Assembly (NCBI RefSeq): GCF_900091595.1
Contig: NZ_FMCW01000033.1
Coordinates: 16,622 to 80,621, forward strand
Source of the DNA: Micromonospora haikouensis
GTDB lineage: Bacteria > Actinomycetota > Actinomycetes > Mycobacteriales > Micromonosporaceae
Length of the DNA stretch: 64,000 nt
Direction: 5' to 3'
Positions 1 through 8,423 of the stretch are shown piece after piece (position 1 is the first letter of the stretch; every line of letters starts with the position of its first letter). A program made the translations under genes and the position numbers. A model generated the notes under the pieces. It was not told where the DNA came from and made no database searches. It worked only from the letters and a program-made list of their open reading frames with translations.

Positions 1-3000
1 GCGAGCAGGTGGTCGATCTGCTCGACCACCCGGTCCCGGCTCGGGTGCACCGGGTCGATCAGCGGCTCGCCGCGCCGGTCCAGCGCACCCCAGCGGCCGA
101 GGCCGTCGCCGACCAGGTACGCCACCGGGTGCACCACCAGCGCCGGGTGCGCCGGGGCCACCAGCACCCGGCCCGTGCGGTCCACCACCCCGCGCCGGCC
201 GTTCAGCTCCACCACGGCCAGCCCCTCCTCGGTGAAGCCGTCGACGTAGCGGCCGTCGGCCAGAGCCGTGGTGAAGCCGTGGTAACGGGTGGGCACCACC
301 ACCGTGCCGGTGCGGTCCACCGCCCCCCAGCCGCCGTCGACGCGAACCGTCGCCACCCCGCCCCGGAACGGCCGGACGTCGTCGAAGCCTGGCGGGATCA
401 CCACCATGTTGGACGGATCGACGGCCATCCAGTTGCCGGTGCCGTCCATCGACACCCAGGCGAGGCCGTCGGAGAACGAACCGACCGACCGGTAGCCGTT
501 GTTGGCCTGGATCAGGGTGCGGCCCGAGTCGTCGATCAGTGCCCACCGGGTGCCCTCCGGCCGGCGTACCCAGGCCACGCCCTCGCGGAACGGCTGCACC
601 TCGGCGTAGTCGGTGCCGATCACCAGGTTGCCGTCGGCGTCGGCGTAGCCCCACCGGTCCAGGTCCTCGTCGTACGTCGGCACCGGCGGCCGGGGCGTGC
701 GCAGGATCTCCGACCGCCCGCGCGGGTAGGGGCCGAAGCCGTCCCGCCCGGCCCGCTCGGCGACCGCGTCGAGTGCGATCCGGGTGCGGGCGAGCAGCTC
801 CGGGTCGGCGGACCGGCGCAGGTCGAGGGCCCGCTCGAAGTGCTGGCACGCCTCGATCAGCCGGCCCTGGTCATAGCAGCAGCGGCCGGCGTGCTCGTGC
901 AGGGCCGCGCGCAGCCGGTCGGGCAGCTCGGTCGAGTTGGCCTCCGCGAAGAGCCGGTCGGCCTCGGCGAACTCGCCCCGCCAGCGCAGCACGTGGGCCA
1001 GCCGCGCCCGCGCCAGCGCGGTCCGCCGCAACTCGCCGGTGGCCTCGGCGTACGTCAGCGCGAGCCGGGCGTCGTCGACCGCGTCCCCCAGGTCGCCGAG
1101 CAGGCGCGACGCCACCGCCCGCAGGCTCAGCAGCCGGGCCCGGGATCGGTTGTCCAAGGCGACGTCGAGCTTGGCGGTCAGCCCCTCCCGCACGCTGCGC
1201 AGCAGCTCCGGGTCGTCGGTCTCCTCGCGCAGGGTCTCCGGGTGCAGGCGCCAGCGCAGGGCCGCGAGCGTCTGCTCCGGGTCGGCCGGGGCGGCCCGCC
1301 GCTCCCGGCCGGGTCGTGGCTCCGCCCCGGCAGCGGGTCCGGCCGGCGACACGGGCCACGCGGGTACGCCGGACACGGGATAGGCGGGCATGCCGGACAC
1401 CGGCCGCGCGGGTGGGCCGGACACCGGTGGGGCGGGCACGCCGGACACCGGTGGGGCGGGCACGCCGGACACGGGGCGGGCGGGCGGTGCCGAGACGGGA
1501 CGCGGCTGCTCCGGTGCGGGGTGGGCGACGAGCGGCGCGGACCCGGCCGGAGGTGCGGACACCGGCGACGCGGGCGCGGCGCTCACCGGGCGTGGGTCGG
1601 TGGCCCGGCCGGCCGGGCCACCGGCGGGCTGCGGGGCGGGCGGCGTCGCCGCGCCCGCATCGGCCGGAGCCGGAACCTTCAGCGGAGCCGGAGCCGGAGC
1701 CGGAGCCTGGACCGGTGCCGACGCCGGTGCCGAAGCCGGCTTCGGATCCTGGGCCGGCGTCGGGGTCGGGGCCTGGGTCGGCGTGGTGGGCGAGACCTGG
1801 GCTGGGGCGGGGACCGGGCCCGCAGCGGCGGCGGGCGTGGCCGGCTCGGGGGCCGGCGCCGCCGATCTGTTCGGCCGGAACCACGCGTCGGAATGCTCCG
1901 GCGGTGGCGGCGTCGCCGCGCGTGCCGGCTCAGGGGACGGCCGCTCGTCCGCTGCCCGGGGCCGGTCGGATCCACCGGGGGTGCCGTCGTCCGGCGCCCC
2001 GGCGTCCCGCGCCTCCCCGGCCCGCACGTCGACGGCCGAGGCGACCACGGTCCCGGCCGGGTCGACGGCGTCACCTCGGTCGACGTTCTCCTCCCGGCCG
2101 GCGGGTTCCTTCTCCGGCGTGCTTTCCTCCGGCGCGGTGGCCTCGGTCGCGTCGGCGGGCACGGTGGGCCGGCGGGGGACATCCGGTCCTGCGGCGACAG
2201 CCGGTTCGCCGGGCACCGCCGGACCGGTCGCGACGCTCGACCCGGCGGGCCCGGTGACGACTTCGGGCTCGGCCGCGCCTTCGGGTTCGGCTGTGGCTAC
2301 AGGCTCGGCGGCGGCCCGGGGCTCGGCGGCGAACTCGGCCTCGGTGCCGGCCTCGGGCCCGGTGGTGACCTCGGCCCCGATGGCGGCGGCCTCGGCCTTG
2401 GCTTCGGCGGTGGTCTCGGGCTCGGCGGTGGCGGTCGGGTCGACCGGCGCGGCATCCGGCGACTCGCCCGGTGCCCGGGTGGCCGGCGGCCGGGGTTCGG
2501 CGGCGGTGGACGGCGGCTCTGGCGTCGGGTTCGCCGACTCCCGGGCGGTGGACGGCACCGGCAGCACGGGCTGCTCCGGTCGCGGCGGGCTCGGCCGCTC
2601 GTCCGGCGGTGCAGAAGCGGCGACCGGAGCGGCCTCGACCGACACGTCCGGGCGGGCCGGGTCGTCCCTGACTGCCGTGGGCTCGCCGGGCACGGGCCGG
2701 GGCTCGGTCGGCCCGGGGGCGGGCAGGAACTCCAGCCGCAGCCGGGCGGCGGGCGGCGCGGATACGGGCTCGGCGGGCGGCGGGGGAACGGGCTCGGCGG
2801 GCGGCATGGAGACGGGTGGTGGCGCGGCGACGGGCTCGGCGGGCGGCGCGGAGACCGGTGCCGCCGACGCGGCCGGCGTGAGCTCGGTCGGCGGCGCGGA
2901 GACCGGCCCGGTCGCCTGCGGCCTGGAGACCGGCCGGGCCGGCGGCCCCGAGACCGGCCGGGCCGGCGGCCCGCTGACGGGCACGCCGCCGCTGACGGGT

Positions 3001-4916
3001 GCGCCGCCGCTCACGGGCACGCCGCTCGCCGGTACGCCGGCGGCGGGCGATCCGCCGACGGGCGCGGCGGGGGTGGTGGGCCGCGCGAACCGTAGGGGGT
3101 CGGCGGCCGGCTCGGCCGGGCGGCGCGGCTCGCTCGGCGGGCGGGTCGGCTCGACCGGTGCGTGGTGCGGGTGCGGCTGGGCCGGGAGACGCGCCGACCC
3201 GGCCGCCGGACGCGAGGGCTCCACCGGCGGGCGCAGCGGTTCTGCCGGCGGGCGCAGCGACTCCGCCGGGGGCCGCAGCGGTTCTACCGGTGGTGGCCGC
3301 AGCGACTCCGCTGCGGGCCGCAGCGGCTCCACCGGTGGGCGGCGCGGCTCGCTCGGCGGGCGGGTCGGCTCGACGGGCCGGTGCGACGGGGGAACGAACC
3401 GGGGGCCGGGAGCGGCGCTGTCCTGCCGGGGTGGCGACCCGGCCCGATCGACCGGCGGGCGGGGTCCGTACCGATCGGTGACCGGCCGTTCGTCGCCGCG
3501 GCCCTCGGCCGGCCGCTCGGCACGGTAAGGGTCGGCGGCGGTCGGGTTGCGGCCCAGGTCCGGACGGAGCGGACCGGGCGGCGGCCAGGGCAGGGCGCCG
3601 TCGCGCGGCGGTGCCGGCCGGACGCCGGGCTCGCGGTACTCCTCCGCGCGCGCGGCGGCCACGTCCCGCCCGTCCCGGTACGGTCGGCCGTCCCGGTGCG
3701 GCGCCGGTCCGCCCCGGTCGGCGGGGTGACGCGGCTCGTCGGCGAGGGGGCGTCCGGGCGCGTCGGCGGGCCGACCGTGCTGACGGTCCAGCCGGTCCGC
3801 GCCCTGACCGGTGCCGGTCGCCGGCGACGCCTGCCACCCGTCCGGGCCAGGGCCGGGACGGCCGTCGCGGTCCAGCGTTGGCCGGCGGCGTTCCGGCCAG
3901 CCGGGGGCGGCCGGCCCCGGCCGGTCGCCGTAGGGCCGGTTCGGGTGCTCGTCCGGCTCGGGCACCCACCCTGCCTCGCGGCGGGGCGCCGGAGAGACCG
4001 GGCTCGCCTCGGCGGGCCCCGGTCGGCGGCCGTGGTCGGTGGGGCGCGGCTGGTCGTACCGGCCGACGGCCGCATCGCGGTCCGGCGTCCAGCCGGCGGC
4101 ACGCCGGTCGTGGCGGCCGGGCTGGTCGTGGGCGGGGTGCCGGGGCGGGTACGCCTCGTCCGGTCCGCGCTCCTCCCAGCCGCGCCTGGCCGGTCCCCAC
4201 TCCTCCGGTGCGGGCCGGCGGTACGGGGCGTGCTCGTCGGCGGCGTGCCGTCGGTGCGGGGTGGCCTCGCCGGGGGCGGGGCCGGTGGCGGGTCGACGGT
4301 GCGGCGCGGGCTCGTCGGGCGCGGCTCGCCGGTGCGGGGCGGCCTCGCCCGGAGCCGGACGTCGGTAGAGGGCGTGGTCGTCGGCGGCGGGGCGCGGGCG
4401 GTAGGGGTCGTGCTCGTCGGGGGCGGGTCGGCGGTAGCGGTCGCGCTCGTCCGGGGCGGCACGGCGCCCGTCGCCGACCGGCCGGTGGTAGCCGTCCTGC
4501 TCGACGCCGGATCGACGGTACGGGTCGTGCTCGGTGACCGGCCGGCGCTGGCCGTCCTGCCCCGTGACCGGCCGGCGGTACGGGTCGTGGTCGGCGACGG
4601 GCCGGCGGTGGCCCTCCTGCTCGGTGACCGGCCGGCGGTACGGGTCCTGGTCGGCGGGCGGCCGGCGGTACCGGTCGTGGTCGTCCGGTCCGGGGCGGCG
4701 GTACGGGTCGTGGTCGTCGGGGGCGGGGCTGACCGGCTGCACCTCGGCCCGGCCGACGACGGCGGCGCGACCCCGGGGCGGGGGAGGCTGGTGCCGCACG
4801 CCGATGTCGCCCGGGTAGCGCTGCCCCGGGAACTGCGGCTGCCACTCGGTGGTCGGTTCGAACACCCAGGACGGTTCGGCCGGATCGCGCCAGCGGTCGA
4901 TGAAGTCGCCGCTCAT
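1..4916 (-). CDS. WG-repeat protein with very long disordered N-terminus (3' end cut by window edge)
   Basis: The frame is open from an ATG at 4916 to the left edge, about 1638 codons without a stop, so the C-terminus is missing. Residues 1 to about 1215 are Pro/Ala/Arg-rich and look disordered. They contain degenerate tandem units of the type DHDPYRRPVTE (roughly residues 60-215), then LRPPxEP units, then PPARPVSG units. About residues 1220-1385 form a helical TPR-like stretch with alternating Ala/Leu/Arg helices. From about residue 1415 WG repeats begin (units such as RWGYADADGNLVI, GGWGAVDRTG and RWGALDRRGEPLI). WG repeats are beta-rich modules often linked to protein binding. No signal peptide or catalytic motif is visible, so a scaffold or adaptor role is only inference. 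The other long frames here are low-complexity shadows. Confidence 0.85.
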   Translation of the reverse strand, partial: MSGDFIDRWRDPAEPSWVFEPTTEWQPQFPGQRYPGDIGVRHQPPPPRGRAAVVGRAEVQPVSPAPDDHDPYRRPGPDDHDRYRRPPADQDPYRRPVTEQEGHRRPVADHDPYRRPVTGQDGQRRPVTEHDPYRRSGVEQDGYHRPVGDGRRAAPDERDRYRRPAPDEHDPYRPRPAADDHALYRRPAPGEAAPHRRAAPDEPAPHRRPATGPAPGEATPHRRHAADEHAPYRRPAPEEWGPARRGWEERGPDEAYPPRHPAHDQPGRHDRRAAGWTPDRDAAVGRYDQPRPTDHGRRPGPAEASPVSPAPRREAGWVPEPDEHPNRPYGDRPGPAAPGWPERRRPTLDRDGRPGPGPDGWQASPATGTGQGADRLDRQHGRPADAPGRPLADEPRHPADRGGPAPHRDGRPYRDGRDVAAARAEEYREPGVRPAPPRDGALPWPPPGPLRPDLGRNPTAADPYRAERPAEGRGDERPVTDRYGPRPPVDRAGSPPRQDSAAPGPRFVPPSHRPVEPTRPPSEPRRPPVEPLRPAAESLRPPPVEPLRPPAESLRPPAEPLRPPVEPSRPAAGSARLPAQPHPHHAPVEPTRPPSEPRRPAEPAADPLRFARPTTPAAPVGGSPAAGVPASGVPVSGGAPVSGGVPVSGPPARPVSGPPARPVSRPQATGPVSAPPTELTPAASAAPVSAPPAEPVAAPPPVSMPPAEPVPPPPAEPVSAPPAARLRLEFLPAPGPTEPRPVPGEPTAVRDDPARPDVSVEAAPVAASAPPDERPSPPRPEQPVLPVPSTARESANPTPEPPSTAAEPRPPATRAPGESPDAAPVDPTATAEPETTAEAKAEAAAIGAEVTTGPEAGTEAEFAAEPRAAAEPVATAEPEGAAEPEVVTGPAGSSVATGPAVPGEPAVAAGPDVPRRPTVPADATEATAPEESTPEKEPAGREENVDRGDAVDPAGTVVASAVDVRAGEARDAGAPDDGTPGGSDRPRAADERPSPEPARAATPPPPEHSDAWFRPNRSAAPAPEPATPAAAAGPVPAPAQVSPTTPTQAPTPTPAQDPKPASAPASAPVQAPAPAPAPLKVPAPADAGAATPPAPQPAGGPAGRATDPRPVSAAPASPVSAPPAGSAPLVAHPAPEQPRPVSAPPARPVSGVPAPPVSGVPAPPVSGPPARPVSGMPAYPVSGVPAWPVSPAGPAAGAEPRPGRERRAAPADPEQTLAALRWRLHPETLREETDDPELLRSVREGLTAKLDVALDNRSRARLLSLRAVASRLLGDLGDAVDDARLALTYAEATGELRRTALARARLAHVLRWRGEFAEADRLFAEANSTELPDRLRAALHEHAGRCCYDQGRLIEACQHFERALDLRRSADPELLARTRIALDAVAERAGRDGFGPYPRGRSEILRTPRPPVPTYDEDLDRWGYADADGNLVIGTDYAEVQPFREGVAWVRRPEGTRWALIDDSGRTLIQANNGYRSVGSFSDGLAWVSMDGTGNWMAVDPSNMVVIPPGFDDVRPFRGGVATVRVDGGWGAVDRTGTVVVPTRYHGFTTALADGRYVDGFTEEGLAVVELNGRRGVVDRTGRVLVAPAHPALVVHPVAYLVGDGLGRWGALDRRGEPLIDPVHPSRDRVVEQIDHLL

Positions 4917-5076
4917 CCGCAGGTCCCGTCGCCGCCCGCGTGGCGAGCCCCGGTGCCCGGCTCGCGTCGCTCGCTCACGGCGATGTCACCTCGTTGGAAA
5001 TTGTCGCGCTGGGCACCCCACCTGCCGGTAAAGTCGCCCGGTCCGGCGCGGGTGGCTGCGGAAGGAGGGTAACGGC

Positions 5077-5928
5077 GTGGGCTCTGTCACCGCCACTGTG
5101 GCACCGCCCACCGAGTCAAACGTTATCCTATGGTTTCGGACATTCGGTGCGATAGTGCGATCCGGATTCCGACGGTACGCCACGTACCGCCAGGCCGCGC
5201 TGGCCGGTGCCGTCACCAACATCGTCTTCGGTTTCCTGCGCTGCTACATCCTGTTCGGCGCGGCGGGCGCGGCGGGCACCGCGGCCGGCTACGACCGGGC
5301 GCAGTTCGCCACCTTCGTCTGGGCGGGGCAGGGCATGCTCGCGGTGATCCTGCTGTGGGGCCGGCCCGAGCTCGCCGAGCGGATCCGCACCGGCGACGTG
5401 GCCAGCGACCTGCTGCGCCCGGTCCATCCGGTGACCAGCTACCTCGCCACCGACCTGGGCCGGGCGGGGTGGGCGTGCGTGTCCCGGCTGCTGCCGCCGG
5501 TCCTGGTCGGCCCGCTCTTCTTCGACGTGTACCTGCCGGCCCGCTGGTCGACCGTGCCGCTGTTCGTGGTCTCCGCGACCGTCGCGGTGGTGCTCTGCTT
5601 CGGCTGCCGGTTCCTGGTCAACGCCACCGCGTACTGGCTCCAGGACGTCCGGGGCCCGCAGATCCTGTGGACCCTCGGCTCGGGGGTGCTCGCCGGGCTC
5701 TACTTCCCGCTGCCGTTCCTGCCCGACGCGCTGTTCCTGGCGTTGCAGCTGGCCACCCCGTTCCCGAGTCTCCTGCAGACCCCGCTCGACGTGCTGGTCG
5801 AGCGGGACCCGACGGGCGTGCAGGCCGGGCTGGTCGGGCTGCAGGTCGGCTGGGCGGTGGCGATCCTCGCCCTGTGCCGGCTGGTGCAGCGCCGCGCCGA
5901 GCGCCGCCTGGTGGTGCAGGGTGGCTGA
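5077..5928 (+). CDS. ABC-2 type permease (ABC2_membrane_6-like), first of a pair
   Basis: This 283-aa integral membrane protein is one half of an exporter channel. It has about six hydrophobic segments and ends in a basic cytoplasmic tail (RLVQRRAERR). It resembles the PF06182 type of permease encoded in pairs beside a single ATPase. The GTG start at 5077 is chosen because GAAGGAGG lies about 8 bases upstream. Its stop overlaps the start of the second permease (GTGGCTGA), implying translational coupling. The substrate is unknown; such trios are often annotated as drug or polysaccharide exporters. It is transcribed divergently from the WG-repeat gene across 160 bp. Confidence 0.88.
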   Translation: MGSVTATVAPPTESNVILWFRTFGAIVRSGFRRYATYRQAALAGAVTNIVFGFLRCYILFGAAGAAGTAAGYDRAQFATFVWAGQGMLAVILLWGRPELAERIRTGDVASDLLRPVHPVTSYLATDLGRAGWACVSRLLPPVLVGPLFFDVYLPARWSTVPLFVVSATVAVVLCFGCRFLVNATAYWLQDVRGPQILWTLGSGVLAGLYFPLPFLPDALFLALQLATPFPSLLQTPLDVLVERDPTGVQAGLVGLQVGWAVAILALCRLVQRRAERRLVVQGG

Positions 5929-6727
5929 CCACCGGCTGCGGGCGTACGGGGCGCTGCTCGGCGCGCAGGCCCGGTCGCAGGCGGCGTACCGGGCGTCGTT
6001 CGCGGTGGACCTGGTCGGCAACGTCGGTGCCACCGTCTTCGACGTGGTGACCGTGCTGGTGATCTTCGGGGTGACCCGGGAGCTGGGCGGGTTCACGCTG
6101 CGCGAGACGCTGGTCATGGTGGGCCTGTCGGCCTGCGCGTTCGCCACCGCCGACCTGCTCGTCGGCAACGTCGAGCGGCTGCCCGCGTACGTGCGCACCG
6201 GCCTGTTCGACGCGGTGCTGCTGCGTCCGCTGGGCGCGCTGCCCCAACTGCTGCTGATGGACCTGCCGCTGCGCAAGGCGTCCCGGGCGGTGTTCGGCCT
6301 GGCCGTGCTGCTGGTGGCGCTCGCCCGCGCCGGCATCGAGTGGACCCCGGGCCGGGTGGCGCTGGCGGTGGCCGCCCCGCTGGCCGGGGTCGTCTTCTTC
6401 GGGTCGGTCTTCGTGGCCACCGCCACCGTGTCGTTCTACTGGACCGAGTCGGGGGAGCTGGCCAACTCGGTCACCTACGGCGGGCGCGACTTCACCTCGT
6501 ACCCCGTCACGATCTTCGACGGCTGGTTCCGCGCGGCCTTCGCGTACGGGATGGGGTTCGCCTTCGTGAGCTACCAGCCGGCGCTGGCGTTGCTCGGCCG
6601 GGCCGACCCGCTGGGCCTGCCGGCCTGGATGGGCTGGGCCTCGCCGACGGTCGCGCTGGTCGCCGCCGCCCTCGCCGCCACCGCCTGGCGCGTCGGGGTC
6701 CGCCACTACCGGAGTACGGGGTCATGA
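5921..6727 (+). CDS. ABC-2 type permease, second of a pair
   Basis: This 268-aa polytopic membrane protein partners the preceding permease. Hydrophobic segments are spread along its length (for example around residues 25-50, 55-80, 110-130 and 140-165). The segment TYGGRDFTSYPVTIF before the last helices is typical of this permease type. Its GTG start overlaps the upstream stop by 8 bases, and its TGA overlaps the ATPase start (ATGA), so the three genes form a tight operon. Heterodimeric channel formation is inferred from the family and the arrangement. Confidence 0.88.
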   Translation: MADHRLRAYGALLGAQARSQAAYRASFAVDLVGNVGATVFDVVTVLVIFGVTRELGGFTLRETLVMVGLSACAFATADLLVGNVERLPAYVRTGLFDAVLLRPLGALPQLLLMDLPLRKASRAVFGLAVLLVALARAGIEWTPGRVALAVAAPLAGVVFFGSVFVATATVSFYWTESGELANSVTYGGRDFTSYPVTIFDGWFRAAFAYGMGFAFVSYQPALALLGRADPLGLPAWMGWASPTVALVAAALAATAWRVGVRHYRSTGS

Positions 6728-7725
6728 GCGTCATCGACGTGCGCGAGCTGCGCAAGGAGTTCACGGTCCGGGTCAGGGCCGGCCGGCTGCGCCGCGAGAA
6801 GCGCACCGTCGCGGCGGTGGCCGGGGTCGACCTGCGCGTCGAGCGCGGCGAGCTGCTCGGCTACATCGGCCCGAACGGCGCGGGCAAGTCCACCACCCTG
6901 AAGATGCTCACCGGCGTGCTCACCCCCACCTCCGGCCAGGTACGCGTGTGCGGGCTGCGCCCGGTGCCCGAGCGCACCCGGCTGGCGCTGCGCGTCGGCG
7001 TGGTGTTCGGCCAGCGGTCCCAGCTCTGGTGGGACCTGCCGCTGCGGGAGTCGTTCGACCTGCTGCGGCACGTCTACCGGGTGCCGGCCGCCGCGCACGC
7101 CGCCCGGCTGCGCCGCTGCCGCGACCTGCTCGACCTGGACGCCTTCGCCGACACCCCGGTGCGGCAGCTCTCCCTCGGCCAGCGGATGCGCGGCGAGCTG
7201 ACCGCCGCCCTGCTGCACGGCCCCGAGGTGCTCTTCCTCGACGAGCCGACGATCGGGCTGGACGTGGTGAGCCGGCAGGCCGTGCGGGGCTTCCTGGCCG
7301 AGCTGGGCCGCGCGGGCGACACCACCCTCGTGCTCACCACCCACGACCTGGCCGACATCGAGCGGCTGTGCCCGCGCCTCGTGGTGATCGACCACGGCCG
7401 GGTGGTGCACGACGGCCCGATCGCCGCGCTGCACGACCGGTACGGCTCCCGCCGCCTCGTCGTGGCCGACCTGGACACCGCGCTGCCGCAGCCGCCGGAG
7501 CTGCCCGGCGCCCCGCTGCTGCGGGTGGAGGCAGACGGGCACCGGCTGGTGTTCGCGCTGGAGTCGGCGGGCGTCGCCGACGTGGTGGCCGCCCTGGCCG
7601 GGCGGGCCGCCCTGCGGGACGTCTCGATCGTCGAGCCGGACATCGAGGACGTCGTCGCCCGCCTGTACGCGGGTAAGGAGGGGCCCCTGGTTAACGCTTC
7701 CGGTAGAGCAGGGGCCCCTTCTTAA
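6724..7725 (+). CDS. ABC transporter ATP-binding protein
   Basis: This 333-aa cytoplasmic ATPase should energise the two permeases. Walker A is GPNGAGKS near residue 51, the signature region is LSLGQRMR, Walker B is VLFLDEPT, and the switch histidine is in TTHDLAD. The helical insert FGQRSQLWWDLP is typical of the COG4586-type exporters. After the ATPase core comes a roughly 90-residue C-terminal domain. The last codons (encoding GPLVNASGRAGAPS) lie inside a palindromic repeat that also contains the stop codon, so the C-terminal tail seems to have been added by that element. The ATG overlaps the previous stop. Confidence 0.92.
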   Translation: MSVIDVRELRKEFTVRVRAGRLRREKRTVAAVAGVDLRVERGELLGYIGPNGAGKSTTLKMLTGVLTPTSGQVRVCGLRPVPERTRLALRVGVVFGQRSQLWWDLPLRESFDLLRHVYRVPAAAHAARLRRCRDLLDLDAFADTPVRQLSLGQRMRGELTAALLHGPEVLFLDEPTIGLDVVSRQAVRGFLAELGRAGDTTLVLTTHDLADIERLCPRLVVIDHGRVVHDGPIAALHDRYGSRRLVVADLDTALPQPPELPGAPLLRVEADGHRLVFALESAGVADVVAALAGRAALRDVSIVEPDIEDVVARLYAGKEGPLVNASGRAGAPS

Positions 7726-7732
7726 CCAGGGG
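7684..7732. repeat. Palindromic element at end of ABC operon (terminator-like)
   Basis: Perfect 11-bp inverted arms CCCCTGGTTAA (7684-7694) and TTAACCAGGGG (7722-7732) enclose 27 bases. Two copies of the 10-bp palindrome AGGGGCCCCT sit at 7679-7688 and 7710-7719. The element contains the stop codon of the ATPase gene and ends just before the convergent DUF3043 gene. It could terminate transcription in both directions. Because it supplies coding sequence it may also be a mobile short repeat. Confidence 0.7.
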
Positions 7733-7738
7733 GACGCC

Positions 7739-8335
7739 TCAGACCGGGTCGCCGATGTTGACGCGGGGCTCCGGGGCGCGCATCCGGCGGAAGGTGATCG
7801 ACCGCATGATCGCGTACAGGTAGAGGGAGCCCAGGCGCTGGTCGGTCTTCGGGAAGCGTTCCCGCACCAGCTTCTTGATCTTCCGACTGATCAGGACCGA
7901 GTCGATCAGCACGCCGAGGGCGAGCGCGCCCCACAGGATGTTGGAGAGCAGCCGGACGACCGGCGGCATCGCCTGGTTGGAGCCGAGCAGCACGATCAGC
8001 GCCCCGCCGAAGAACCAGGTGCCCACCGTGCGCCGGGAGTCGACCACGTTGCGGGCCAGCAGCCGCTCCGGGCCCCGGTCGCGCGGGCCGCCCTCGCGGC
8101 GGAACTCGGCCGCGGACTCGGTGCGCAACTGCCGCCGCCGCTCCCGGGCCTCCTCCTTGCTCAGCGGCTTGGCCGGGCCGGCGGGCCGACGCCCGGCCAC
8201 GGGCCGCTTCGGCGTCTCGCGGCCCTTGGCCGGGGTGTAGCCCCGGCGGGCACGCGCGGACTCCTCGTCGGTCGTCACCGTGGTGACGGAATCCTCGACG
8301 AGGTCGGTGGGCTTGCGGCGAAACAGCGACGGCAC
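7739..8335 (-). CDS. DUF3043 domain-containing membrane protein
   Basis: This protein of about 198 aa belongs to an actinobacterial family of unknown function. The N-terminus has the conserved SLFRRK motif, followed by a basic charged region (KPLSKEEARERRRQ). Two hydrophobic helices sit around GTWFFGGALIVLLG and LLSNILWGALALGVLI, and the tail is basic. I place the start at the GTG at 8335 (V-P-S-L-F-R-R-K) because homologues begin close to this motif; a longer reading to 8383 runs into the terminator of murA. It is convergent with the ABC operon and downstream of murA on the same strand. The function is not known. Confidence 0.8.
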   Translation of the reverse strand: MPSLFRRKPTDLVEDSVTTVTTDEESARARRGYTPAKGRETPKRPVAGRRPAGPAKPLSKEEARERRRQLRTESAAEFRREGGPRDRGPERLLARNVVDSRRTVGTWFFGGALIVLLGSNQAMPPVVRLLSNILWGALALGVLIDSVLISRKIKKLVRERFPKTDQRLGSLYLYAIMRSITFRRMRAPEPRVNIGDPV

Positions 8336-8353
8336 GCGGAAAGGGTAGCCAAA

Positions 8354-8395
8354 CGCCCGCGCCCGGTGCACATCGCGGTGCACCGGGCGCGGGCG
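8354..8395 (-). terminator. Strong hairpin downstream of murA
   Basis: Perfect 17-bp arms CGCCCGCGCCCGGTGCA (8354-8370) and its complement (8379-8395) surround an 8-base loop, 28 bases beyond the murA stop. There is no T-tract, as is usual for high-GC actinomycete terminators. Confidence 0.8.
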
Positions 8396-8423
8396 GACGT
8401 GAGCAGGATTACTGCGTGTCGCG

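Noticed and set aside
9..3528. Long plus-strand reading frames rich in Gly/Arg/Ser opposite the WG-repeat gene
   Set aside because: They are shadows of the GC-rich repetitive minus-strand gene; no protein family motif is seen and the minus frame shows recognisable WG and TPR-like sequence.
2071..4845. Minus-strand Pro/Arg-rich frame of 924 codons
   Set aside because: It is an alternative frame of the same repetitive gene, lacking any domain, while the frame starting at 4916 continues into WG repeats.
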